The notes under the pieces: model-generated
The model's input: the letters and a program-made list of their open reading frames with translations, nothing else
Databases searched by the model: none
Told to the model about the DNA's origin: nothing
In this document: positions 42,041 through 49,447 of the stretch, one piece after another
Layout of the letters: every line of letters starts with the position of its first letter
How positions within the stretch are numbered: the first letter of the stretch is position 1
Source of the DNA: Nonomuraea thailandensis
GTDB lineage: Bacteria; Actinomycetota; Actinomycetes; Streptosporangiales; Streptosporangiaceae
Direction: 5' to 3'
NCBI RefSeq assembly: GCF_024172165.1
Contig: NZ_JAMZEB010000002.1
Span: forward strand, 6,159,501-6,223,500
DNA length: 64,000 nt
Translations under genes and position numbers: made by a program

Positions 42041-45000
42041 TCACGCCCCCAGGCACGCCGGGCCGAGTAGCTGCTTCAGGTCGCCCATCAGCGCCGGCGA
42101 GGGTGAGACCCGCAGCCGGTCGTCCACCCGCATCACCGTCGTCTTGGGCCCGTTGTGCACCTGAAGATGCACCTCGGACGTGCCCGGATGCGTGGTGAGG
42201 ATCTCCTTCAGCCGCCCGACCACCGGCGGCGTGCAGCGGGTCAGCGGCAGGCTCACCAGCAGCGGCCCGCCTGCCTCCACGGTGAGGTCGGGCGCCGTCA
42301 CCTCCATCGCGATGATCTTGGCGACGTCCTCCCGCTTGTCGATCCGGCCCTTGACGAACACGATCGCGTCCTCGGCCAGCAGCGTCGAGCAGAGCTGGTA
42401 CGCCGACGGGAAGATCATCACCTCGATGGAGCCCGCGAGGTCCTCCAGCTGGGTCAGCACCCAGGTGTCGCCCTTCTTGGTGACCTTGCGCTGCACGCCG
42501 CTGAGGATGCCGCCCACGGTCACGACCTGCCCGTCGGCCCGGCTCTCGTCCTGCACGGCCGCGACCGAGCAGTCGGCCCCGGCCGCCAGGATGTGCTCCA
42601 CGCCGAACAGCGGGTGGTCGGACACGTACAGGCCGAGCATCTCCCGCTCGAACTGCAGCAGCGTGTTCTTGTCCCACTCGCCCACCGGGATCTGCACGTC
42701 GAACGTCTGGTCCTCGCCGCCGTCGATGGCGCCGAACAAGGAGTCCTGGCCGATGGCCTCGTTCTTCTTGATGTCGATGATCGCGTCGACGGCCTGCTCG
42801 TGCACCATGACCAGGCCCTTGCGCACGTGGCCCAGCGAGTCGAACGCGCCCGCCTTGATCAGCGACTCGATCACGCGCTTGTTGCAGACGATGGCCGGCA
42901 CCTTGCGCAGGAAGTCCTTGAAGTCGCCGAAGCGGCCCTTCTCCTTGCGCGCGGCGATGATGCCGTCGACGACGTTGCCGCCGACGTTGCGGACGGCCGA
43001 CAGGCCGAAGCGGATGTCGGTGCCGCGCGGGGTGAAGTCGAAGTCGGAGTCGTTGACGTCCGGCGGGAACACCTTGATGCCCATGCGGCGGCACTCGTTG
43101 AGGTAGAGGGCCGACTTGTCCTTGTCGTCCTTGACCGACGACAGCAGCGCGGCCATGTAGGCGGCCGGGTAGTTGGCCTTGAGGTAGGCGGTCCAGTAAG
43201 CGATGAGGCCGTAGGCGGCGGTGTGCGCCTTGTTGAAGGCGTAGTCGGAGAAGGGCAGCAGGATGTCCCACAGCGCCTTGATGGCCTCGGCGGGATAGCC
43301 CCGCTCCAGCATGCCCGCCTCGAAGCCGGCGTACTGCTTGTCCAGCTCCGACTTCTTCTTCTTGCCCATCGCCCGGCGCAGCAGGTCGGCGGCGCCGAGG
43401 GTGAAGCCGGCCACCTTCTGGGCGATGGCCATGACCTGCTCCTGATAGATGATCAGGCCGTAGGTCGTGTCGAGGATGTCCTTGAGCGGCTCCTCCAGCG
43501 CCGGATGGATCGGCGTGATGTCCTGCTGGCCGTTCTTGCGCAGGGCGTAGTTGGTGTGGGAGTTGGCGCCCATCGGGCCGGGACGGTAGAGCGCGAGGGC
43601 GGCGGAGATGTCCTCGAAGTTGTCGGGGCGCATGAGGCGCAGCAGCGAGCGCATGCCGCCGCCGTCGAGCTGGAAGACGCCCAGCGTGTCGCCCTTGCCC
43701 AGCAGCTCGTACGACTTGCGGTCGTCCAGCGGCAGCGCGAGCAGGTCGATCTTCTCACCGGTGGTCGCCTCGATCATCTTGAGGCAGTCGTCCATGATGG
43801 TGAGGTTGCGCAGGCCCAGGAAGTCCATCTTCAGCAGGCCGAGCGTCTCGCAGGTCGGGTAGTCGAACTGCGTGATGATCGCACCGTCGGAGTCGCGGCG
43901 CATGATCGGGACGTGGTCGGTCAGCACCTCGGCGGACATGATCACGCCGGCGGCGTGCACGCCGGTCTGCCTGATCAGGCCCTCCAGGCCCTTGCCGAGG
44001 TCCATCGTCGCCTTGACGTCGACGTCCTCCTCGTAGAGCCGGCGCAGCTCGCCCGCCTCGGCGTAGCGCGGGTGGTCCTTGTCGAAGATGCCGGACAGCG
44101 GGATGTCCTTGCCCATGACGGCGGGCGGGAACGCCTTGGAGACGCGGTCGCCCAGCGCGTACGGGTAGCCCAGGACGCGGCCCGCGTCCTTGATGGCGGC
44201 CTTGGCCTTGATGGTGCCGAACGTGGCGATCATGGCGACCTTGTCGGCGCCCCACTTCTCGGTCACGTAGCGGATCACGTCGCCGCGCCTGCGCTCGTCG
44301 AAGTCGATGTCGACGTCGGGCATGGACACGCGCTCGGGGTTGAGGAACCGCTCGAAGATCAGGCCGTGCGGGAGCGGGTCGAGGTCGGTGATGCCCATCG
44401 CGTACGCGACCAGCGAGCCGGCGGCCGAGCCACGGCCGGGGCCGACCGGGATGCCGTTCTGCTTGGCCCACATGATGAAGTCGGCGACCACGAGGAAGTA
44501 GCTCGGGAAGCCCATCTGCTCGATGATGCCGATCTCGTACTCGGCCTGCTTGCGGTGCTCCTCGTCGTAGCCCTCGGGCCAGCGGCGGTCCATGCCCTCC
44601 CAGACGGTCTGGCGGAAGAACGCGCTCTCCGTCATGCCGTCGGGGATGGGGTAGGTCGGCATGAGGTTCTTGAACTCGAAGAACCCGGTCGCGTCGACCT
44701 TCTCGGCCACCAGGAGGGTGTTGCGGCAGCCCTCGGCCCACAGGTCGGAGGAGTCGACCGCGCGCATCTCGTCGGCGCTCTTGATGTAGTAGCCGGAGCC
44801 GTCGAAGCGGAAGCGGTCGGGGTCGGACAGCTGCTTGCCGGTCTGGATGCACAGGAGGGCGTCGTGGGAGGAGGCGTCGGACTCGTAGGTGTAGTGCGAG
44901 TCGTTGGTCACCAGCGGCGGGATGTTCAGCTCTTTGCTGATCCTGGTCAGGCCGTCGCGGACGCGGCGCTCGATGTCGAGGCCGTGGTCCATGATCTCCA

Positions 45001-45568
45001 GGAAGAAGTTGTCCTTGCCGAAGATGTCCTGAAATTTCGCGGCGGCCTTCAGCGCCTCGTCGTACTGGCCGAGCCGCAGCCTCGTCTGCACCTCGCCCGA
45101 CGGGCAGCCGGTGGTGGCGATCAGGCCGTCGGCGTGCTCGGCCAGGATGTCGGCGTCCATGCGCGCCCACTTGCGCACGAAGCCCTCGGTGTAGGCGCGC
45201 GAGGACAGCCGCATCAGGTTGTGCAGGCCCGTCTTGTTGCGCGCCCAGATCGTCATGTGGGTGTAGTAACCGCCCGCCGAGACGTCGTCGCGCTTCTGGT
45301 GCGGCTCACCCCACAGCACCGGCTTCTTGTTGTGGCGCGACTCCGGCGCGACGTACGCCTCGATGCCGATGATCGGCTTGATGTCGGCGGCCGTGGCCTG
45401 CTTGTAGAAGTCGTAGGCGCCGTGCATGTTGCCGTGGTCGGTGATCGCGATCGCGGGCATCCCCAGGTCGCCGACCTGCTTGAACATCTGCTTGAGGCGG
45501 GCCGCCCCGTCCAGCATGGAGTATTCCGTATGTACATGCAGGTGCACGAACGAGTCGCTGGACGACAT
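42041..45568 (-). CDS. dnaE: DNA polymerase III alpha subunit
   Basis: 1175 residues from ATG 45568, eight bases after GGGAGG. This is the replicative polymerase. The N-terminal PHP domain starts FVHLHVHTEYSMLDGAARL with its metal-binding histidines. Catalytic aspartates are in PDVDIDFDERRRGDVI and the palm region contains GPGRGSAAGSLVAYAMGI. Further on, QTGVHAAGVIMSAE, YRPGPMGANSHTNYALR, YQEQVMAIAQKVAGF and the helix-hairpin-helix/OB region TVGGILSGVQRKVTKKGDTW follow. It is the DnaE1 type by its length and complete catalytic centre. It is divergent from the amino-acid permease. Confidence 0.97.
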   Translation of the reverse strand: MSSSDSFVHLHVHTEYSMLDGAARLKQMFKQVGDLGMPAIAITDHGNMHGAYDFYKQATAADIKPIIGIEAYVAPESRHNKKPVLWGEPHQKRDDVSAGGYYTHMTIWARNKTGLHNLMRLSSRAYTEGFVRKWARMDADILAEHADGLIATTGCPSGEVQTRLRLGQYDEALKAAAKFQDIFGKDNFFLEIMDHGLDIERRVRDGLTRISKELNIPPLVTNDSHYTYESDASSHDALLCIQTGKQLSDPDRFRFDGSGYYIKSADEMRAVDSSDLWAEGCRNTLLVAEKVDATGFFEFKNLMPTYPIPDGMTESAFFRQTVWEGMDRRWPEGYDEEHRKQAEYEIGIIEQMGFPSYFLVVADFIMWAKQNGIPVGPGRGSAAGSLVAYAMGITDLDPLPHGLIFERFLNPERVSMPDVDIDFDERRRGDVIRYVTEKWGADKVAMIATFGTIKAKAAIKDAGRVLGYPYALGDRVSKAFPPAVMGKDIPLSGIFDKDHPRYAEAGELRRLYEEDVDVKATMDLGKGLEGLIRQTGVHAAGVIMSAEVLTDHVPIMRRDSDGAIITQFDYPTCETLGLLKMDFLGLRNLTIMDDCLKMIEATTGEKIDLLALPLDDRKSYELLGKGDTLGVFQLDGGGMRSLLRLMRPDNFEDISAALALYRPGPMGANSHTNYALRKNGQQDITPIHPALEEPLKDILDTTYGLIIYQEQVMAIAQKVAGFTLGAADLLRRAMGKKKKSELDKQYAGFEAGMLERGYPAEAIKALWDILLPFSDYAFNKAHTAAYGLIAYWTAYLKANYPAAYMAALLSSVKDDKDKSALYLNECRRMGIKVFPPDVNDSDFDFTPRGTDIRFGLSAVRNVGGNVVDGIIAARKEKGRFGDFKDFLRKVPAIVCNKRVIESLIKAGAFDSLGHVRKGLVMVHEQAVDAIIDIKKNEAIGQDSLFGAIDGGEDQTFDVQIPVGEWDKNTLLQFEREMLGLYVSDHPLFGVEHILAAGADCSVAAVQDESRADGQVVTVGGILSGVQRKVTKKGDTWVLTQLEDLAGSIEVMIFPSAYQLCSTLLAEDAIVFVKGRIDKREDVAKIIAMEVTAPDLTVEAGGPLLVSLPLTRCTPPVVGRLKEILTTHPGTSEVHLQVHNGPKTTVMRVDDRLRVSPSPALMGDLKQLLGPACLGA

Positions 45569-45734
45569 GGAGCGGCGCCTCCCGGTCTCGATGGGTTGTG
45601 GCATCTGACTTTAGTGGCCCCGGCCGACAACCCGGGGCCCATCCGGCGGCCCCGGGGACCGGCGCGCCGCGCGGCGCGGCGATCAGCAGCACCGATATCC
45701 TCGGATTCACACTGGGTGATCGAGGAGTCACGGG

Positions 45735-47075
45735 GTGCGCACGCAGACCGAAGAGGGATACACGCACGCGCTGGGCAACCGCCAGGTCCAGATGATCGCC
45801 ATCGGCGGGGCCATCGGCGTGGGGCTGTTCCTGGGCTCCGGAGGGCGCCTGGCGGCCGCCGGGCCCGCCCTGGTGCTCTCCTACGCCGCCGCCGGGGTGG
45901 CGGCGTTCTTCGTCATGCGGGCGCTCGGCGAGCTCGTGCTCTACCGGCCGGTCTCCGGCTCGTTCGTCGAGTACGCCGGCGAGTTCATCGGCCCGTGGGC
46001 GGCCTTCGCCAGCGGCTGGATGTACTGGATCAACTGGGCCGCCACCGGCGTCGCCGAGCTGACCGCGATCGCCGCCTACATCCACTACTGGGCCCCCGCC
46101 TTCCCCCAGTGGCTCACGGCGCTGCTGGCGCTCGCCTTCGTCATGACGGTCAACCTGCTGTCGGTGCGCCTGTTCGGCGAGCTGGAGTTCTGGTTCGCCA
46201 TGCTCAAGGTGGTGGCCATCACGGTGTTCCTGGTCGTCGGCCTGGTGCTGGTGGTGTTCGCGGTCGGCGAGGCGGGGCCGCACAACCTGGTCTCGCACGG
46301 CGGGTTCTTCCCGACCGGGTTCCCGCTGGTGCTGATGAGCCTGCAGTCGGTGGTGTTCGCGTACGCCTCGATCGAGCTGGTCGGCATCACGGCGGGCGAG
46401 ACGGCCAGGCCGCACGAGATCATGCCCAAGGCCATCAACGGCGTGGTGTGGCGGATCGCGATCTTCTACGTGGGCTCGGTGGCGCTGCTGGCCATGGTCC
46501 TGCCGTGGACCGCCTACAGCGCGGGCACGTCGCCGTTCGTGACGGTCTTCTCCGGGCTGGGGGTCCCGTGGGCGGCCGACGCCATGAACCTCGTCGTGAT
46601 CACCGCCGCGCTCTCCTCCTGCAACTCCGGCCTGTACGCCACCGGCCGCATCCTGCGCTCGATGGCCATGAAGCAGGAGGCGCCCCGCTTCGCCGGCGCG
46701 CTCAGCACCCGGCACGTGCCGATCGGCGGCATCCTGTTCACCGCGCTCATGTTCCTGGCGGGGGTGGCGCTGTTCTACTTCCTGCCGGAGCGGGCCTTCA
46801 ACATCGCGACCGCCGTGGCGTCCCTGGGCGTGATCACGACGTGGGGCGTGCTGGTGCACTGCCAGACCCGGCTGCGCCGCTCGGGCCACCGCTCGGCCTT
46901 CCCGATGCCGGGCTCGCCCTACACCAACTGGCTCACGCTCGCGTTCCTGGCGCTGGTGGTGCTGCTGATGCCGTTCGCCGACGAGGACCAGCGGGTGGCG
47001 TTCTACCTGATCCCCCTGCTGGTCGTCGCCATCGCCGCGGGCTGGTGGACCGTGCGGCGCCGCCGCGCGTCCTGA
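45735..47075 (+). CDS. Amino-acid permease (APC superfamily)
   Basis: 446 residues from GTG 45735, with GAGGAG upstream. Twelve hydrophobic segments. AAT-family features are strong: MIAIGGAIGVGLFLGSGGRL at helix 1, LGELVLYRPVSGSFVEYAGE at helix 2, ASIELVGITAGETARPHEI in helix 6, and SSCNSGLYATGRILRSMA in helix 8. Close relatives import neutral amino acids such as proline, asparagine, D-Ala/D-Ser/Gly or GABA with protons. The exact substrate is undetermined. The stop lies within a 15-bp tandem repeat. Confidence 0.92.
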   Translation: MRTQTEEGYTHALGNRQVQMIAIGGAIGVGLFLGSGGRLAAAGPALVLSYAAAGVAAFFVMRALGELVLYRPVSGSFVEYAGEFIGPWAAFASGWMYWINWAATGVAELTAIAAYIHYWAPAFPQWLTALLALAFVMTVNLLSVRLFGELEFWFAMLKVVAITVFLVVGLVLVVFAVGEAGPHNLVSHGGFFPTGFPLVLMSLQSVVFAYASIELVGITAGETARPHEIMPKAINGVVWRIAIFYVGSVALLAMVLPWTAYSAGTSPFVTVFSGLGVPWAADAMNLVVITAALSSCNSGLYATGRILRSMAMKQEAPRFAGALSTRHVPIGGILFTALMFLAGVALFYFLPERAFNIATAVASLGVITTWGVLVHCQTRLRRSGHRSAFPMPGSPYTNWLTLAFLALVVLLMPFADEDQRVAFYLIPLLVVAIAAGWWTVRRRRAS

Positions 47076-47143
47076 GAGGCGCCGTCCCGGGAGCCGCCGT
47101 CCTGAGAGGCGCCGTCCTGAGAGGCGCCGTCCCGGAGCGCCCG
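47069..47143 (+). repeat. 15-bp tandem repeat across the permease stop codon
   Basis: The unit GTCCTGAGAGGCGCC occurs at 47069-47083, 47099-47113 and 47114-47128. A diverged unit (GTCCCGGGAGCCGCC) fills 47084-47098, and a partial one begins at 47129. The first unit includes the last codon and the TGA of the permease (47073-47075), so each further unit repeats an in-frame stop. The repeat may be an expansion that arose after the gene; partial self-complementarity (GGCGCC) suggests hairpins. Confidence 0.85.
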
Positions 47144-47208
47144 CGGCGGCGGGGCCGCTGGGTAGTCTCGATGGCGCAGCAGAGGAGTCGCCGGGCAGGG
47201 AGGTCGCA

Positions 47209-48282
47209 CTGGACGCTGCGAGACGGAGGATCGTCCGGACGGCGGCCGCGGCCGCGATCGGCGTCGCGCTGGCCGTGGCGTGCCTGCCTCTGGACCTCTA
47301 CCCCAAGCTGGCCTGCGCCGTGCTGGACGCGGGCTGCCCCACCGGCGCCGCGCCGCGGGGCGAGTTACCGCGGATCACCAGGCTGACGGCCGTGCAGGTG
47401 GCGCAGAGCGGCACGTACGTGGCGCTCGGCGACTCCTACTCCTCGGGCGAGGGGGTGTGGGAGCTGAGCCAGGCGCCGGTCAACGACGGGGCCGGCCGCT
47501 GCCACCGTTCCGAGGGCTCGTACGTGCCGCTCGTCGCCCAGGCCTACCGGTTCGGCGGCGGCACCGCCTTCTACGCCTGCAGCGGCGCCACCACCCGCCA
47601 GCTCCTGTCGGGCCAGCACGGCCAGCCGCCCCAGATCACCCGCGTGAGCGCGGCGGCGAGCCTGGTGACGCTGAGCATCGGGGGCAACGACGCCGGTTTC
47701 TCCCGGGTGCTGACGGGCTGCATCGTCAAGATCCCGTGGTCGTCGGCCTGCGTCGACCAGGACGCCGCGGTCAACCGGCGCATCGAGGAGCTGCGTACGA
47801 GCATGCTCAAGGTGCTCAGGGAGGTGCGCGTGCGCGCGCCGGCCGCGCGCGTCATCGTGCTCGGCTACCCGCGCCCGTTCCCCGCGGACCCGGTGGAGAG
47901 CGTCGACAACCTGACCGTGGCCGACCAGCGCTGGCTGAACACCATGACGCGGCGGCTCAACGACACGGTGGGGGCGGTGGTGGCGGAGTTCGACCGGGCC
48001 ATCGCGGCGTTCGGGGCGCCGGGCAGCGCGGAGTACGTGGACGCCTACGAGGCGTTCACCGGGCACGAGGTGGGCCGGCCGCGCCCGTTCCTGAACGGGC
48101 TGGCGCTCGACATGGACGAGCTGCGGGTCAACGCGCGCAGCTACCACCCGACGGGTGACGGCTACCGCCGCTTCGCCGGGCTCATCACCGGGCAGATCGC
48201 CGCCGGCCCCGGCCGGCCGATGAACAACGTCCTGGTCACCGACCCGAACGCTCCTCGGCAAGGTGCAGCCCCGCCTCGATGA
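47209..48282 (+). CDS. Secreted SGNH-fold esterase/lipase, CTG start proposed
   Basis: With a CTG start at 47209 the protein has 357 residues and a good signal peptide (LDAARRRIVRTAAAAAIGVA); AGGGAGG lies five bases upstream. The first standard start, GTG 47275, falls inside the hydrophobic core of that signal, so it would lose its positive n-region. SGNH blocks: GDSYSSGEGVW (catalytic Ser), SIGGNDAGFS, and SYHPTGDGYRRFAG with the catalytic His. Six conserved-type cysteines suggest disulfides (CHRSEG, YACSGAT, GCIVKIPWSSAC). Similar Streptomyces enzymes are extracellular esterases. Its 3' end overlaps the convergent chorismate mutase gene by 47 bp. Confidence 0.85.
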   Translation: MDAARRRIVRTAAAAAIGVALAVACLPLDLYPKLACAVLDAGCPTGAAPRGELPRITRLTAVQVAQSGTYVALGDSYSSGEGVWELSQAPVNDGAGRCHRSEGSYVPLVAQAYRFGGGTAFYACSGATTRQLLSGQHGQPPQITRVSAAASLVTLSIGGNDAGFSRVLTGCIVKIPWSSACVDQDAAVNRRIEELRTSMLKVLREVRVRAPAARVIVLGYPRPFPADPVESVDNLTVADQRWLNTMTRRLNDTVGAVVAEFDRAIAAFGAPGSAEYVDAYEAFTGHEVGRPRPFLNGLALDMDELRVNARSYHPTGDGYRRFAGLITGQIAAGPGRPMNNVLVTDPNAPRQGAAPPR

Positions 48283-49162
48283 CGGCGTTCATGATGGCCG
48301 ACAGCCGCGACTCGCCCAGCGCGGGCGCCCGTACGGCCATCCTGGCCACGACGTCGTGCTCCCTGCCCAGGTCGCGCCCGGCGAAGCCGCCGACGGGCTT
48401 GAGCCGCTGCACGGTGCCCGCCAGCTCGGCCCGGCGCTCCAGCAGCGTGGCCAGGGCGGCGTCCACCCGGTCGATCGCCTGCCTGCACTCGGGCAGCGTG
48501 CCGGGCGTCTCGTCGCGCAGCAGCGCGCCGACGACCGTCACGGCCTCCTCGGCGACCCGCCGCTCCGCCCCGGGTGACGTCTCCCCGCCGGTGCCGATGA
48601 TCAGGCCGTCGGCGCCCGCCGCGACGGCGGCGGCCGACAGGCCGATGTCGCCCGAGACGTCCACCAGCGCGGGACGCCCCGACGCGGCCCGCGCGGCGCG
48701 TACGAGCGCCAGGTCGGGTCGGCGGCCACCCTCGCAGAGGATCACCCGCCCGTCGCCCTCGCCCGCGCAGTAGGCGGCCAGCCCCAGCCACTCCTCCATG
48801 GAGGCCGTGGCCCGCCGCTCCACGACGACCGGCAGCCCGAGCCCGGCCGCGGCGCGCACGAGGGGGATGTCACGCGTCCACGACGCCCCCACCACCACGG
48901 CCGCCGCGTGCTCGGCGATGGCGGGCAGATCGGCCGCCGTGGCCGGCTCCGCGAGCGTGACACCCGCCCGCAGCGCCGCGTGCGGGTCCGCGGGCACGGC
49001 ACCCGGGCGCGACGCCGCGTGCGGGTCCCCCGGCGCGGCACCCGGGCGCGACGCCCGTGCGTCCGTGCGCAGGCTCAGCCGGTCGCCGATCACCACGGCG
49101 GGCCCCGCGCCCACGAGAAGGCCGCCCACGGCGACGCCGTGCCGTTCCAAGGCCGATGACAT
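48236..49162 (-). CDS. DAHP-synthase-like domain fused to chorismate mutase
   Basis: 308 residues. The C-terminal ~85 residues are an AroQ chorismate mutase: QAIDRVDAALATLLERRAEL, LKPVGG, DLGREHDVVARMA and LSAIMNAVIEAGL, with the Arg, Lys, Asp/Arg/Glu active-site set in place. Residues ~5-210 align with a class I DAHP synthase (ASMEEWLGLAAYCAGEGDGR, VILCEGGRRPDLALV, PALVDVSGD, AAVAAGADGLIIG), but key residues are lost: AGPC reads AGPA, the KPRTSP stretch is replaced by a repeat (PGAAPGDPHAASRPGAVPAD), and the DVTH histidine is gone. The barrel is probably a catalytically dead regulatory domain. The order is the reverse of the Bacillus CM-DAHPS fusion. A putative attenuator precedes it. Confidence 0.82.
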   Translation of the reverse strand: MSSALERHGVAVGGLLVGAGPAVVIGDRLSLRTDARASRPGAAPGDPHAASRPGAVPADPHAALRAGVTLAEPATAADLPAIAEHAAAVVVGASWTRDIPLVRAAAGLGLPVVVERRATASMEEWLGLAAYCAGEGDGRVILCEGGRRPDLALVRAARAASGRPALVDVSGDIGLSAAAVAAGADGLIIGTGGETSPGAERRVAEEAVTVVGALLRDETPGTLPECRQAIDRVDAALATLLERRAELAGTVQRLKPVGGFAGRDLGREHDVVARMAVRAPALGESRLSAIMNAVIEAGLHLAEERSGR

Positions 49163-49204
49163 CCCGACTCCTCACTCGGCCGGCCTGCGGAGCCGGCGGA
49201 AAAC

Positions 49205-49233
49205 GAAAAAGGCAGAGACGGTTGTCTCTGCCT
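49205..49233 (-). terminator. Intrinsic terminator in the leader of the DAHPS-like/chorismate mutase gene
   Basis: On the minus strand a perfect 10-bp stem AGGCAGAGAC/GTCTCTGCCT with a four-base loop is followed by TTTTTCGTTTT, a rare clean U-run in this genome. It lies ~45 bp upstream of the chorismate mutase start and ~20 bp downstream of a 19-codon leader ORF, which fits an attenuator terminator rather than the end of another gene (no gene reads in from upstream on that strand). Confidence 0.8.
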
Positions 49234-49254
49234 CGTGCCGGCTCCAGGTGGTCG

Positions 49255-49314
49255 CTAGCTGACGACCGGCTCTCCCGGAGCCGGCTCGGTAAACGCGTAG
49301 CGACGACAAGTCAT
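49255..49314 (-). CDS. Leader peptide (19 residues) of the chorismate mutase gene
   Basis: ATG 49314 to TAG 49255 encodes MTCRRYAFTEPAPGEPVVS. No ribosome site precedes it, but TAGGGT seven bases upstream would start transcription at the ATG, as known for other leaderless actinobacterial leader peptides. One Tyr and one Phe codon close together, after two Arg codons, are the probable control codons. The codons for the Pro/Gly/Glu part double as an arm of the first RNA stem. Proposed role: in cis only, through ribosome position. Confidence 0.6.
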   Translation of the reverse strand: MTCRRYAFTEPAPGEPVVS

Positions 49315-49447
49315 ATCTGAACCCTACACCCCTGCCTCCACCTGCTGGGCGGCGCTTCTCACATGACGGACTGGCCTTCGGGCGAGTCGCCGTTGATCCC
49401 TGCCCATGAGAGTATTTCTTGGCCTAGAGGAGGGTTTGAGGCCGTTG

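Larger units (their letters stand above)
49205..49330 (-). promoter_or_regulatory. Putative aromatic amino-acid attenuator
   Basis: Reading leftward: TAGGGT (49326-49321) as a -10 box, the leader ORF beginning at the ATG 49314, a strong stem CCGGCTC/GAGCCGG with a five-base loop inside the ORF, a second GAGCCGG copy just after the stop (TGGAGCCGGC), which can pair with the first arm as an antiterminator, then the terminator at 49233-49205. The leader codons CGT-CGC-TAC-GCG-TTT contain tyrosine and phenylalanine, the end products of the chorismate branch. This is the anatomy of a ribosome-controlled attenuator. Confidence 0.65.

Noticed and set aside
42155..47386. 1743-codon open frame on the plus strand opposite dnaE and in the wrong frame of the permease
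   Set aside because: It crosses two well-supported genes (dnaE, amino-acid permease) and shows no protein-like pattern of its own.
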